Positions 45,447-55,605 of a stretch of 64,000 bases of DNA are shown here, piece after piece; the stretch's first letter is position 1, and each line of letters starts with the position of its first letter. A model generated the notes under the pieces. It searched no databases, was not told where the DNA came from, and was given only the letters and a program-made list of their open reading frames with translations. The stretch is taken from contig JAVKCD010000003.1 in NCBI GenBank assembly GCA_040222855.1, positions 310,001-374,000 of the forward strand. Reading direction: 5' to 3'. The translations under genes were made by a program, and so were the position numbers. The DNA comes from Phycisphaeraceae bacterium. GTDB taxonomy: Bacteria > Planctomycetota > Phycisphaerae > Phycisphaerales > Phycisphaeraceae.

Positions 45447-46247
45447 TCAGTCCACTTTGAGACCGGTCGAGCCGTCGAAGAAGACGCCGTTGATGCTCTC
45501 GCCACCGTTGTGGGGTCGGATGTTGTCTCCCCCTCGGCCTGGGCTGCTGTTTTGGGCGGCGGCCGAGATACTGACGGAGGCAGGCGTGGCGGCGGCCTGG
45601 TTGAAGTTGTCCTGCATCCACTGAAGGGCTTGACCCGCCTCCTGCTGATTCTCGTAGGCGATGTCTTCGTAGGGGGTGTAGCCAACATCGCGACGGAGGA
45701 CGTCCTCGTCGAAAGTCGCGATGGATGGACCTCGTGAGTTCAAGAAAACGTAGGTGTTGCCGTTGGCGATCATCTCGTCGAGTTGGGAAGGACATTCCCA
45801 GAGTTTGCCTTCGCTGGGGGCGTAGTTGCCATAGCCCAGGGCCTCGCCGAGACCGATCGTTTCAGGGCCTAAACCACGGTTGAACTCTTCGGGAATGTCG
45901 TTGACGTTGAAACCGGGTGCAGCGCGGTAGGGGGCGAAGCCCGCCCAGCCTCGCGCATTAGGGTATTTAGCAACATCAGCAGGTCCCCAGATGCCGCCAC
46001 AAGGGAAGAATCCCTTGTAATCAGCTGCATAGGAGGCTGAGGCTAGGTGAAGCTGTCTCAGATTCGAGGCACAGGAGATCTGCTGAGCGACGGCCCGGGC
46101 CCGTCCGAGGGCTGGTAAGAGGATGCCAATCAGCAAGGCGATGATCGAGATCACGACAAGGAGTTCGATCAGGGTGAACCCTGAACGTCGGTCTTGTGGG
46201 AGATTCGACGGATGAGGAGTCGGAAATGTTTGCCGGTCTATGAACAT
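45447..46247 (-). CDS. Pseudopilin-like protein with prepilin N-terminal methylation motif
   Basis: A 266-aa protein of the same class as the one at 5833. The basic leader [23 protein letters not shown] is followed by [18 protein letters not shown]. Cleavage is expected after Gly 23. The exterior domain includes [30 protein letters not shown] and ends [18 protein letters not shown], the H-X9-DG-like tail. The start at 46247 has GAGG eight bases upstream; the in-frame ATG eight codons earlier lacks one. It is divergent from the dockerin/PEP-CTERM gene. Confidence 0.85.
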   Translation of the reverse strand: MFIDRQTFPTPHPSNLPQDRRSGFTLIELLVVISIIALLIGILLPALGRARAVAQQISCASNLRQLHLASASYAADYKGFFPCGGIWGPADVAKYPNARGWAGFAPYRAAPGFNVNDIPEEFNRGLGPETIGLGEALGYGNYAPSEGKLWECPSQLDEMIANGNTYVFLNSRGPSIATFDEDVLRRDVGYTPYEDIAYENQQEAGQALQWMQDNFNQAAATPASVSISAAAQNSSPGRGGDNIRPHNGGESINGVFFDGSTGLKVD

Positions 46248-46333
46248 GGGTCTAACCTCATAGGAGAGCATACGGCGAAAACGCCCGCTGTCACCTGCCA
46301 GCCCCCCCTTTTGTCCTCAACTCTCGGGAGACC

Positions 46334-48142
46334 ATGATGTTGATCCGCCAGTTTGGCACCCAGACCGCCTCGCTTGCCGTGCTTCTTGCCGCCTCATTGG
46401 CGAGTCAGGCAGCAGCGAATACCCCGACTGTGCTCATTAAGACTGGGGATCTCCATGTTCAGGGGGAGCCGATTCAACGGATGACCACATTGGAGGGAAC
46501 GCCTGACGGTGGCTACGTCACGCGAATTAAGAGCGATATATTTGATTTCACCCAGTTTTTTTCGAACGTCGAGGTTGAGTCCTTTTACGGGGCTACGCCG
46601 GGTAACGCTGGCGCGATCTTCCGGACAGAAAACAATATCGATGCCGTCATCGACATTGGAGGGCGGGGTAGTTTTGTTCATCTGGACTACGGCACGCCGA
46701 GGATGAATGACGCTGGTCAGCTCGCCTACAGCACGCGCATCGCAGCGGCTCCTCAAGCGAGTGCCCTCTTCACCGACTTCTCCATGTGGGTCGACGACCG
46801 GATGCTGGTGCGTGAGGGGGACGCAACAGACCCTTCGCTGGGGCTGTCGGGTTCGATCTGGACACGCACAACACCGATCGGGATCGCGTCAGACGGGCGG
46901 GTCACGTTTTATGGCGACTACACCAACGACGGGGAAGCGATCGTCAACCAGGGCATCTTCTCGGTTGCGGCCGATGGCACCGGGTGGCAGACGCTGTTGA
47001 AGTCTGGTGATGTGCTGGGGGTGTCCGGGAGTGTGGTGCCGGTGTCGGAGACGGCGAGCCAGGACTTCATCTCGGACCTGAGTAACGCCGCGGTCTCGAC
47101 GGATGGCACACGGTATCTGAGTTCGGTGGATGTGGAGACGGGGACGACGACGCCCACATCGATCACGGAGCTGGTCGTGGATGGCAACGCGCAGGTGTGG
47201 GACGGGACGGCGACGCTGGTGAAGAGTTTTGTGACGATCCCGGCGTCGGTGGGCGGGCTGCCGGGCGAGTCGTTGGGGACGGCAAGCCAGATTATCGACG
47301 GCTTTGACCAGGTGGATGTGAACGACAGCGGGTCGTACATCTTCGGCGGGTTCACGAATCTCGACGATGACCTGATCGTGCTTGACGGGCAGATCATTCA
47401 TCGCGAGGGGGACGAGTTGCCGCGGTTTGGTGGCGAGGGCGGCACGGTCACGCTCGGGAGTGATGCCAAGACGGTGGCGATCAACAATGACGGCGACTAC
47501 GCCTTCTCGATAGGCGGGACGGGCAACAGCCAACTCGTGCTCAATGGCGAGGTGGTGATGGCCTCCGGCGACCTGCTGGCGACCGAGAACACGCTGGGCA
47601 TCATCAACAATGTGATCCTGTCGGATCGGGATGAGAACGATCAGGTGATCGTGCGCTTCCTCGGGCGGGAGACGGGGCAGAGCAGTTTCTCGACGCAGCT
47701 CTACGAGCTTGTTTTACAGCTTGATGCCTCGGGGCTACTGGGTGACTACGACCTCAGTGGCGTTCTCGACATCGCGGACGTGGACCTTCTAGTCGCGGCG
47801 ATCATCGGTGGCTCGACCGACCCAGAGTTTGATCTCGATGGATCGAATGTCGCTGATTCGGGGGACCTGGCCGAGTGGGTCGAGGTGCTGTTCGGCTCGG
47901 CGTTGGGTGACAGCAATCTGGATGGGTCGGTGGACCTGATCGACCTGTCGGCGCTGGCGTCGAACTTTGGCGGATCGGGGACCTACGGGCAAGGTGACTT
48001 CAACGCCGATGGCGTCGTGGACCTTATTGATCTGTCGACGCTGGCCACGAGCTTTGGTTTCTCGGCGGCGGTGCCGGAGCCGGCGAGTGCGGCGCTGCTA
48101 GGGCTGGGATTGCTCGGTGCGGGTCGGCGGCGTTCGGCTTAG
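46334..48142 (+). CDS. PEP-CTERM protein with dockerin-like repeats
   Basis: A 602-aa secreted protein. A signal peptide covers about residues 1-28 (ASLAVLLAASLASQAAA). The long middle region (about 30-460) is repetitive beta-rich sequence of unknown function, seen in other planctomycete DUF7453-like choice-of-anchor proteins. Residues about 470-575 hold three dockerin/EF-hand-like calcium loops: GDYDLSGVLDIADVDLLV, GDSNLDGSVDLIDLSALA and GDFNADGVVDLIDLSTLA. The tail VPEPASAALLGLGLLGAGRRRSA is a PEP-CTERM sorting signal, so it should be processed by exosortase and put on the cell surface. ATG 46334 or the adjacent 46337 may be used after GGGAG. Confidence 0.88.
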   Translation: MMLIRQFGTQTASLAVLLAASLASQAAANTPTVLIKTGDLHVQGEPIQRMTTLEGTPDGGYVTRIKSDIFDFTQFFSNVEVESFYGATPGNAGAIFRTENNIDAVIDIGGRGSFVHLDYGTPRMNDAGQLAYSTRIAAAPQASALFTDFSMWVDDRMLVREGDATDPSLGLSGSIWTRTTPIGIASDGRVTFYGDYTNDGEAIVNQGIFSVAADGTGWQTLLKSGDVLGVSGSVVPVSETASQDFISDLSNAAVSTDGTRYLSSVDVETGTTTPTSITELVVDGNAQVWDGTATLVKSFVTIPASVGGLPGESLGTASQIIDGFDQVDVNDSGSYIFGGFTNLDDDLIVLDGQIIHREGDELPRFGGEGGTVTLGSDAKTVAINNDGDYAFSIGGTGNSQLVLNGEVVMASGDLLATENTLGIINNVILSDRDENDQVIVRFLGRETGQSSFSTQLYELVLQLDASGLLGDYDLSGVLDIADVDLLVAAIIGGSTDPEFDLDGSNVADSGDLAEWVEVLFGSALGDSNLDGSVDLIDLSALASNFGGSGTYGQGDFNADGVVDLIDLSTLATSFGFSAAVPEPASAALLGLGLLGAGRRRSA

Positions 48143-48801
48143 TAGTTGGGATAGAGCCCATCGGTCTCGGCGAGCCAGTCGGCGATGCGATCAACGGCGG
48201 CGGGGACGTTGTCATCCGAGATATCGACTTCCAGAAGCGGGAGTCGACTCTGCCGGGCGACTTTGAGCATGGCTTGCTGCTCGTGGATGAAAACGGAGAG
48301 GTCGTCGTACTGCCCGGGGTTGCCGGAGACCTTGAGGCGCTCGGTGCGGGCGGACTCGAAGCTGGCGGGGTTGCGCTTGCAGACGATCAGCCGGAATCCG
48401 ATGGCCACCAGACGCTGTTCGAGCCAGTCGAAGTCGATGGTGCTGGCGTGCTCGCGCTGCTGATAGACGCGGGTGGCGATGTGGAAGCGATCGACGAACC
48501 AGGCGTAGTAGCGGAGCTGCTCGAAGAGGGTGATCCACGTCTGGTAGGTCGCCATGGCGAGGTCGTGCTCGTCGGGGTTGAAGTTGATGAGCCCGCGGCC
48601 CCAAGGCGTGTTGGTGAACCCGCACCACTCGCCTGAGACGACCGGCGTGTGGTAGCGGTACTTGCGGTCGCCGACGAGCCGGGGGGCTTCGCTGAGGGCA
48701 AACGCGAGGTCAGTCTTGTGCGTCAGGCGGGTGCCTTCGAGGATCACTTTGGGGCAGAGCTTGGTCGAGCGGGGTTTGCTGGCAGGTTGGCTGGCGGTCA
48801 T
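48139..48801 (-). CDS. Thymidylate kinase-like protein with degenerate P-loop
   Basis: A 220-aa protein that resembles the nucleoside-monophosphate kinase fold. VILEGTRLTHKTDLAFAL sits where the P-loop (GxxxxGKS/T) would be, but the second Gly is His, leaving GTRLTHKT. WFVDRFHIATRVYQ resembles the DR(F/Y)xxSxxAYQ segment of thymidylate kinase, and RLIVCKRNPASFESARTERL a LID-like Arg region. It may be an inactive or altered kinase; I would not assign a substrate. It converges with the PEP-CTERM gene with a 4-bp overlap of stops and diverges from the ArsR gene. Confidence 0.55.
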   Translation of the reverse strand: MTASQPASKPRSTKLCPKVILEGTRLTHKTDLAFALSEAPRLVGDRKYRYHTPVVSGEWCGFTNTPWGRGLINFNPDEHDLAMATYQTWITLFEQLRYYAWFVDRFHIATRVYQQREHASTIDFDWLEQRLVAIGFRLIVCKRNPASFESARTERLKVSGNPGQYDDLSVFIHEQQAMLKVARQSRLPLLEVDISDDNVPAAVDRIADWLAETDGLYPNY

Positions 48802-48819
48802 CAGATCAAGCTATCCCTT

Positions 48820-48848
48820 TTGACTGGTTCCTGCGAGGCTGACATATT
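48820..48848 (+). promoter_or_regulatory. Candidate promoter of the ArsR operon
   Basis: TTGACT at 48820-48825 and CATATT at 48843-48848 with 17 bp between them. The -10 box overlaps the palindrome at 48844-48863, the expected arrangement for repressor control. Confidence 0.5.
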
Positions 48849-48863
48849 CTATTTTTAGAATAT
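48844..48863. promoter_or_regulatory. Palindromic operator, probably for the ArsR-type regulator
   Basis: ATATTCTA-TTTT-TAGAATAT is a perfect 8-bp inverted repeat in an AT-rich island, 12 bp before the regulator's start codon. Its size and AT content resemble ArsR/SmtB-family operators, suggesting autoregulation. Confidence 0.65.
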
Positions 48864-48875
48864 ATTAGATCACTG

Positions 48876-49247
48876 ATGTTGCCTGACCCGGTTGATCCAT
48901 TTTCTGCGGTAGCCGACCCGCGTCGGCGGGCGATCCTGGAGATGCTCACCGAGCGTGAGCGGCCAGTGAACGAGATCGTGGAGCATCTGGGCGTTGATCA
49001 GCCGTCGGTGTCGAAGGCGCTCAGGGTGCTGCGTGACCACGGGCTGGTGGAGTCGCTCAAGCGGGGACGGTTTCGGGTGTACCGGATCAACGCGCAGAGG
49101 ATCAAGGCGGTGCATGACTGGACACTGATCTTCGAGCCTTTCTGGGCTCATCAACTCAGCCGTATCAAGGCCAAAGCCGAGCGCAGGGTGCGCTCAAAAA
49201 AGTCAGCTACTGACAGACCGATCACGATTAAGGAGAACGAACCATGA
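48876..49247 (+). CDS. ArsR-family winged-helix transcriptional regulator
   Basis: A 123-aa DNA-binding protein: FSAVADPRRRAILEMLTERERPVNEIVEHLGVDQPSVSKALRVLRDHGLVESLKRGRFRVYRINAQ. The helix-turn-helix is at about residues 30-55 with the recognition helix QPSVSKALRVL. No metal-binding CxC motif is seen, so it is of the non-metal subgroup often beside SRPBCC/SnoaL genes. No ribosome site precedes ATG 48876, so translation may start from a short leader. Its end overlaps the next start by four bases (ATGA). Confidence 0.9.
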   Translation: MLPDPVDPFSAVADPRRRAILEMLTERERPVNEIVEHLGVDQPSVSKALRVLRDHGLVESLKRGRFRVYRINAQRIKAVHDWTLIFEPFWAHQLSRIKAKAERRVRSKKSATDRPITIKENEP

Positions 49248-49630
49248 CGACCGCAACCGACACCGCCAGCATCGCCCGGCAGCTCACCGACCTGTGCGCG
49301 AAGGGGGAGTTTATGACGGCGATCGAGACCCTTTTTAGTGATGATGCCGAGAGCGTCGAGGCGATGGCGATGCCGGGCATGGAGCAGACGATCAAGGGGC
49401 TGGAGAAGATCAAGGGCAAGAATCAGTGGTGGATGGAGAATCACGAGGTTCACGGCTTCGAGATCAAGGGGCCGTTCCCGCACGGCGATCGGTTCGCGGT
49501 GCTGATGAAGATCGATGTGACCGCCAAGGCCGGCCCGCAGGCGGGGCAACGGAGTGAGATGGAAGAGGTCTGCCTGTACACCGTCAAGAACGGGAAGATC
49601 GCGAAGGAAGAGTTCTTCTACGATCAGTGA
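49244..49630 (+). CDS. SnoaL-like (NTF2-fold) protein
   Basis: A 128-aa protein with the cone-shaped NTF2/SnoaL fold pattern: ARQLTDLCAKGEFMTAIETLFSDDAESVEAMA, then IKGLEKIKGKNQWWMENHEVHGFEIKGPFPHGDRFAVLMKIDVTA, and a final YTVKNGKIAKEEFFYDQ strand. Members bind small hydrophobic ligands or are enzymes; the ligand is unknown. It is the second gene of the ArsR operon, coupled to the regulator. Confidence 0.85.
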   Translation: MTTATDTASIARQLTDLCAKGEFMTAIETLFSDDAESVEAMAMPGMEQTIKGLEKIKGKNQWWMENHEVHGFEIKGPFPHGDRFAVLMKIDVTAKAGPQAGQRSEMEEVCLYTVKNGKIAKEEFFYDQ

Positions 49631-49700
49631 TGAGCCGCCGGGCGCATCTGAAAGGGTGTGCACGGTTTTTTTGTTCGATTAACTCATCCTGGAGTCGGCT

Positions 49701-50159
49701 ATGAATCAGCAGACCTCCCCGCTTGATCCTGTTCTTGAGGTGCATCAGTCGATCGAGATCGACGCGACGGCAGAGGCTGCGTTTGATGCGGTTCTCGAGG
49801 AGTTTGGTCCGCTGAGCACTGGCGACGACGGGCGCAGTATGAACCTGAAGATCGAGCCGTGGCCGGGAGGACGGTGGTATCGGGACCTCGGTCACCACAA
49901 CGGGCATCTGTGGGGTTTTGTTCAGGTGATCAAGCGGCCGATGCTGCTTGAGCTGTACGGGCCGATGTTCATGTCGGATGCGGCGCTCAATCACGTTCAG
50001 ATCAGGATCACACCACGGGAGCCTGCAGGGGTAACGCTGACGCTGCTGCATCGAGGGGTGGGGATGATTGCGCAGCCGTTTATTGAAGGGACGCAGCGCG
50101 GCTGGCGTGAGTCGATCGAGCGGATCAAGCAGATCAGCGAGAGTAGTAACGTCGCCTGA
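49701..50159 (+). CDS. SRPBCC (AHSA1/polyketide cyclase-like) protein
   Basis: A 152-aa START-like helix-grip protein: LEVHQSIEIDATAEAAFDAVLEEFGP, MNLKIEPWPGGRWYRDLGHHNGHLWGFVQVIKRPMLLELYGPM, GVTLTLLHRGVGMIAQPFIEGTQRGWRESIERIKQ. The W...L helix at the C-terminus covers the ligand cavity. ArsR, SRPBCC and related genes form a widespread pairing of unknown physiological role. It lies 70 bp after the SnoaL gene; its 3' end overlaps the end of the converging lysyl-oxidase-like gene by 26 bp. Confidence 0.87.
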   Translation: MNQQTSPLDPVLEVHQSIEIDATAEAAFDAVLEEFGPLSTGDDGRSMNLKIEPWPGGRWYRDLGHHNGHLWGFVQVIKRPMLLELYGPMFMSDAALNHVQIRITPREPAGVTLTLLHRGVGMIAQPFIEGTQRGWRESIERIKQISESSNVA

Positions 50160-50922
50160 TCAGGGCGAGGCCGCCTAGCAGTAATCCGGCGGAGGCTGGT
50201 TCAGGCACGCTGTCCATGTCGAGGTAGACCAGGACGCGGTGGGTGTTGTTGTTCTCGTTGGTCTCAGCGACGTAGTTGGACGGATCGACGACGACTTCGA
50301 GCCAGTAGGTGCCGGTGTCGAGGCCGGTGACGTCGATCCATTGGGTTGGGATCGAGCGGTGGTAGAGATCGAGCCAGCCGACGGACACGCCGAGGATAAC
50401 CGCGTCTGTGCTGTTGTAGACACGGCTCTTGGGTGCGCCGGGCAGCGTGAGATCCCAAGTGGTCGAGTCGACTAGGGCATGGCTGGTCTTGAGGTTGCTG
50501 GCGACGATGCCGCCGAGGCCATCATTGGGTCCGCCCGGGATGGCCTCGCGGAGGTTGTATTGCGCAAGCCCGACGAGGTTGAGATGGCCGAAAGGCGGGT
50601 CGGCGTTCTCAAAGACACCCAGGAGTTGAGACTCGATCGATCCATCGGTCTGATGAATGCGCTGGTAGACGGTCTGGGTCATGTTGACATCGGTGATCTC
50701 AACGACCTCGAAGGGCCCGTCGCCGATGTTGGGTATGGCTGCGGAGAAGCGGTAGATCACGCGCCCAGGAATCACGTCGAGGTCGAAGACGCCGTCGTAC
50801 ATGAACCCGCGTGACACGGAAGAAACTGCGGTAAGGTCAGGCAGCAATGGTCCGGCGTGAGCCGAAGCGGCCATCATCCCTATCGCTCCGATCATCATGA
50901 TGCCAGTCCGCCGCATGTGCAT
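50134..50922 (-). CDS. Lysyl-oxidase-like PEP-CTERM protein
   Basis: A 262-aa secreted protein. Signal peptide MHMRRTGIMMIGAIGMMAASAHA. The body matches the bacterial lysyl oxidase-like family: PDLTAVSS, VIYRFSAAIPNIGDGPFEV, then VSVGWLDLYHRSIPTQWIDVTGLDTGTYWLEVVVDPSNYVAETNENNNT. True family members have a His-rich copper site (HxHWHF-type) before an Arg-Tyr-Glu-Leu segment; here that position reads FGHLNLVGLAQYNL, with one His, so amine-oxidase activity is doubtful. The tail SVPEPASAGLLLGGLALIRRR is a PEP-CTERM signal. Start may be 50922 or 50916, both near GAGGAG. Confidence 0.8.
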   Translation of the reverse strand: MHMRRTGIMMIGAIGMMAASAHAGPLLPDLTAVSSVSRGFMYDGVFDLDVIPGRVIYRFSAAIPNIGDGPFEVVEITDVNMTQTVYQRIHQTDGSIESQLLGVFENADPPFGHLNLVGLAQYNLREAIPGGPNDGLGGIVASNLKTSHALVDSTTWDLTLPGAPKSRVYNSTDAVILGVSVGWLDLYHRSIPTQWIDVTGLDTGTYWLEVVVDPSNYVAETNENNNTHRVLVYLDMDSVPEPASAGLLLGGLALIRRRYYSR

Positions 50923-51091
50923 ATCTCCTCGTCTTCCTGGTTCACCATAGTATGCCCCCTGTCTCACGAGAGGTCGGTGATTCCTCAAGGTTCTGATATC
51001 AGGGCTGGTTCTCTGGGCAGGCTGGAGGGAATAGACTGCCCATCAGACCTGTTTCACGTCAGCCCGACTCGAACACCAAGGAACCGAGCCC

Positions 51092-52441
51092 ATGATCAAC
51101 TGCCCGGATACGGAGACCTTTATGGAAGGTCTGGTCAAGCGTAACCCTCACGAGGAGGAGTTTCATCAGGCGGTTCGGGAGGTCGCTGAGTCGGTGGTGC
51201 CGTTTGTTCTTGATCACGATGAGTACCGCAAGGCGCAGATTCTCGAGCGGATGACCGAGCCGGATCGGATCATCATCTTCCGGGTGACCTGGGTGGACGA
51301 TGAGGGAAACTTCCGGGCCAATCGGGCCTGGCGGGTTCAGTTCAACAACTCGATCGGTCCGTACAAGGGCGGGCTTCGCTTCCATCCGACGGTGACGCTG
51401 AGTGTGCTCAAGTTCCTCGGCTTCGAGCAGGTCTTCAAGAACAGCCTCACCGGCCTGCCGATGGGCGGGGCCAAAGGCGGGTCGAACTTCAATCCCAAGG
51501 GCAAGTCGGACCAGGAGGTCATGCGGTTCTGCCACTCGCTGATGATCGAGCTGCACCGGCACATTGGTGAAGACACCGATGTGCCCGCGGGTGACATCGG
51601 CGTTGGCGGGCGAGAAGTGTCCTATCTGTTCGGCCAGTACAAACGGCTGGCCAATCGATTCGTCGGAACACTCACGGGCAAGGGTCTTTCGTTTGGCGGG
51701 AGTCTGGTACGCACCGAAGCGACAGGTTTTGGCTGTGTCTACTTCTGCGACAACATGCTCCAGCACGCAGGCGAGTCGTTGGATGGCAAGACGGTCGCCA
51801 TCTCAGGCTCAGGCAACGTCGCGATCTACGCGGCACAGAAAGCTGCCGAACTAGGCGCGAAGGTCGTAACCCTGTCTGACTCCGGCGGATTCATCCACGA
51901 TCCCGATGGCATCGATGCTGACAAACTCGATTTCATCAAGGATCTCAAGGAGGTCCGGCGCGGGCGTATCAGCGAGTACGCCGAGAAATACAAGAAGGCT
52001 GAGTTCACCGCCGACCAGCGGCCATGGTCGGTGCCGGTGGATATCGCCATGCCGTGCGCCACTCAGAACGAGCTGAATCTTGAAGAGGCCAATCGGCTCA
52101 TCAGCAACGGCGTGGTCGCCGTGAGCGAGGGTGCGAACATGCCGACCGAGTACGACGCGGCCCACGCGTTTCTTAAGAAGAAGGTGCTCTTTGCCCCTGC
52201 CAAGGCGGCGAACGCGGGCGGAGTGGCGGTCTCGGGTCTCGAACAGAGTCAGAATGCGCTGCGACTGCAGTGGTCTCACGAAGAGGTCGATTCGCGACTA
52301 AAGACGATCATGAAGGACATCCATGGTAAGTGCGTGAACTACGGCGAGGAGAAGTCCATGCCGGTGAACTACGTCAAGGGAGCGAACATCGCGGGTTTCG
52401 TTAAGGTCGCCGATGCGATGCTGGCCTACGGTGCTGTCTGA
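51092..52441 (+). CDS. gdhA: NADP-type glutamate dehydrogenase
   Basis: A 449-aa hexameric glutamate dehydrogenase that makes glutamate from 2-oxoglutarate and ammonia. Seen: GPYKGGLRFHPTVTLSVLKFLGFEQVFKNSLTGLPMGGAKGGSNFNPKGKSD, with the catalytic lysine in GGAKGG near residue 126, VPAGDIGVGGREVSYLFGQYKRL with the catalytic Asp, and the Rossmann motif VAISGSGNVAIYAAQKA. The length and sequence fit the small, NADP-preferring class. AAGGA lies nine bases before ATG 51092. It begins a co-directional run of eight genes up to 60981. Confidence 0.95.
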   Translation: MINCPDTETFMEGLVKRNPHEEEFHQAVREVAESVVPFVLDHDEYRKAQILERMTEPDRIIIFRVTWVDDEGNFRANRAWRVQFNNSIGPYKGGLRFHPTVTLSVLKFLGFEQVFKNSLTGLPMGGAKGGSNFNPKGKSDQEVMRFCHSLMIELHRHIGEDTDVPAGDIGVGGREVSYLFGQYKRLANRFVGTLTGKGLSFGGSLVRTEATGFGCVYFCDNMLQHAGESLDGKTVAISGSGNVAIYAAQKAAELGAKVVTLSDSGGFIHDPDGIDADKLDFIKDLKEVRRGRISEYAEKYKKAEFTADQRPWSVPVDIAMPCATQNELNLEEANRLISNGVVAVSEGANMPTEYDAAHAFLKKKVLFAPAKAANAGGVAVSGLEQSQNALRLQWSHEEVDSRLKTIMKDIHGKCVNYGEEKSMPVNYVKGANIAGFVKVADAMLAYGAV

Positions 52442-52474
52442 TGATTCATCCGGTAACCCCTGGAAGGGACTCTT

Positions 52475-54115
52475 ATGAAGGCCTCTGACCTCTTTATCGC
52501 AGCGCTCGAAAGCGAGGGGGTTGAGTACGTCTTCGGTATCCCGGGCGAAGAGAACCTCGATTTTCTCGACTCGCTCTCGCGTTCGTCGATCAGACTCATC
52601 CTGACTCGCCACGAGCAAGCCGCGGGCTTCATGGCCGCGACCTACGGTCGACTCACGGGTAAGGCCGGCGTCTGCCTCTCGACGCTCGGACCGGGCGCAA
52701 CGAATCTCGTGACGCCAGCTGCGTATGCCCAGCTTGGCGGGTTACCGATGGTGATGATTACCGGCCAGAAGCCGGTCAAGACCTCCAAGCAGGGTCAGTT
52801 TCAGATCATCGATGTGGTGGACATGATGACGCCGCTGACCAAGTACACGCGCCAGCTCGTCGCGGGGGCGAACATCCCGTCGCGTGTGCGCGAGGCGTTC
52901 CGGCTGGCGCAGGAAGAGAAGCCAGGAGCGACTCACCTCGAGCTTCCCGAGGATATCGCCGCCGAACAAACCGACGAACCGGTGATTCCAGCGAGTCTGG
53001 TGCGCCGACCGCTGGCTGAACATAAATCGATTGCTGCAGCGCACGACCTGATCGCCAAGGCGAAGACCCCTCTACTGCTGATTGGCGCTGGCGCCAATCG
53101 CAAACTCACCTGCAAGATGCTCCGTCGATTCGTGGCGAAACTCGGTATCCCGTATGTCACGACACAGATGGGTAAGGGCGTGGTCGATGAGCGCGACCCG
53201 CTCTTTCTTGGGAATGCGGCGCTGTCCACGGGTGACTTCGTGCACCGCGCGATCGAAGCCGCGGACCTGATCATCAACATCGGCCACGATGTCGTGGAGA
53301 AGCCTCCGTTCTTCATGCACCCGGGCGGGGTCAAGGTCGTTCACATCAGCTTTAACTCAGCGGAGGTCGATCCGGTTTACTTCCCGCAGGTCGAGGTCAT
53401 CGGCGATATCGCCAACTCGATCTGGCAACTCGCCGAGCAGCTATCGCCACAGAAACACTGGGATTTTGGACGGCTGCTCACGGTCCGAGAGGCCGGTCAG
53501 GAACATCTCGCAGAGGGTGCGGAGGACGATCGCTTTCCTGTATACCCCCAGCGCCTCGTCGCCGACACCCGCGCCGTGATGTCGTCCGATGGCATCATCG
53601 CGCTCGACAACGGCGTCTACAAGATCTGGTTTGCTCGCAACTACCCGGCTCATGAGCCCAACACCGTCCTACTGGATAACGCGCTAGCGACGATGGGGGC
53701 GGGTCTGCCCTCAGCGATGGCGGCGCGCATCGTCTTCCCTGAGCGAAAGATCATGGCGATCTGCGGCGATGGCGGGTTCATGATGAACTCCGCAGAGCTC
53801 GAAACCGCCGTCCGATTGAAAATGCAGCTCGTGGTGCTGATCCTGCGCGATAACGCCTACGGCATGATCAAGTGGAAACAGGCCCACATGGGTCTGGCCA
53901 ACTTCGGTCTCGATTATGGTAACCCTGATTTCGTCAAGTACGCCGAGAGCTACGGCGCGAAGGGCTACCGTGTCGAGTCCACAGATCAGCTAAGGCCCCT
54001 CCTGGAACGCTGCCACCAGGAGCCAGGCGTGCATGTCATCGACATACCGGTCGATTACAGCGACAATGACCGCATCCTGAACCACGAGATCCAGGAACGC
54101 AGCGCAGCCATCTGA
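52475..54115 (+). CDS. Acetolactate synthase large subunit-like TPP enzyme
   Basis: A 546-aa thiamine-diphosphate enzyme. Residues 1-170 hold the PYR domain with the catalytic Glu47 in LTRHEQAAGF; the middle domain (about 190-330) has LLLIGAGANRK and GKGVVDERDPLFLGNAALS; the PP domain has the TPP motif ICGDGGFMMNSAELETAVRLKMQLVVLILRDNAYGMIKW at about 430-465. No small regulatory subunit is adjacent and the middle domain lacks obvious FAD signatures, so it may be a catabolic AlsS-type enzyme or act on another 2-oxoacid. GGAAGGG precedes ATG 52475. The aldehyde dehydrogenase follows 30 bp later. Confidence 0.88.
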   Translation: MKASDLFIAALESEGVEYVFGIPGEENLDFLDSLSRSSIRLILTRHEQAAGFMAATYGRLTGKAGVCLSTLGPGATNLVTPAAYAQLGGLPMVMITGQKPVKTSKQGQFQIIDVVDMMTPLTKYTRQLVAGANIPSRVREAFRLAQEEKPGATHLELPEDIAAEQTDEPVIPASLVRRPLAEHKSIAAAHDLIAKAKTPLLLIGAGANRKLTCKMLRRFVAKLGIPYVTTQMGKGVVDERDPLFLGNAALSTGDFVHRAIEAADLIINIGHDVVEKPPFFMHPGGVKVVHISFNSAEVDPVYFPQVEVIGDIANSIWQLAEQLSPQKHWDFGRLLTVREAGQEHLAEGAEDDRFPVYPQRLVADTRAVMSSDGIIALDNGVYKIWFARNYPAHEPNTVLLDNALATMGAGLPSAMAARIVFPERKIMAICGDGGFMMNSAELETAVRLKMQLVVLILRDNAYGMIKWKQAHMGLANFGLDYGNPDFVKYAESYGAKGYRVESTDQLRPLLERCHQEPGVHVIDIPVDYSDNDRILNHEIQERSAAI

Positions 54116-54145
54116 CCGAATGACCCGTTACTTACGGAACCGCCG

Positions 54146-55579
<1,434 letters not shown>

Positions 55580-55605
55580 TCCGCCACGCTCGCTACAATG
55601 GCGGC

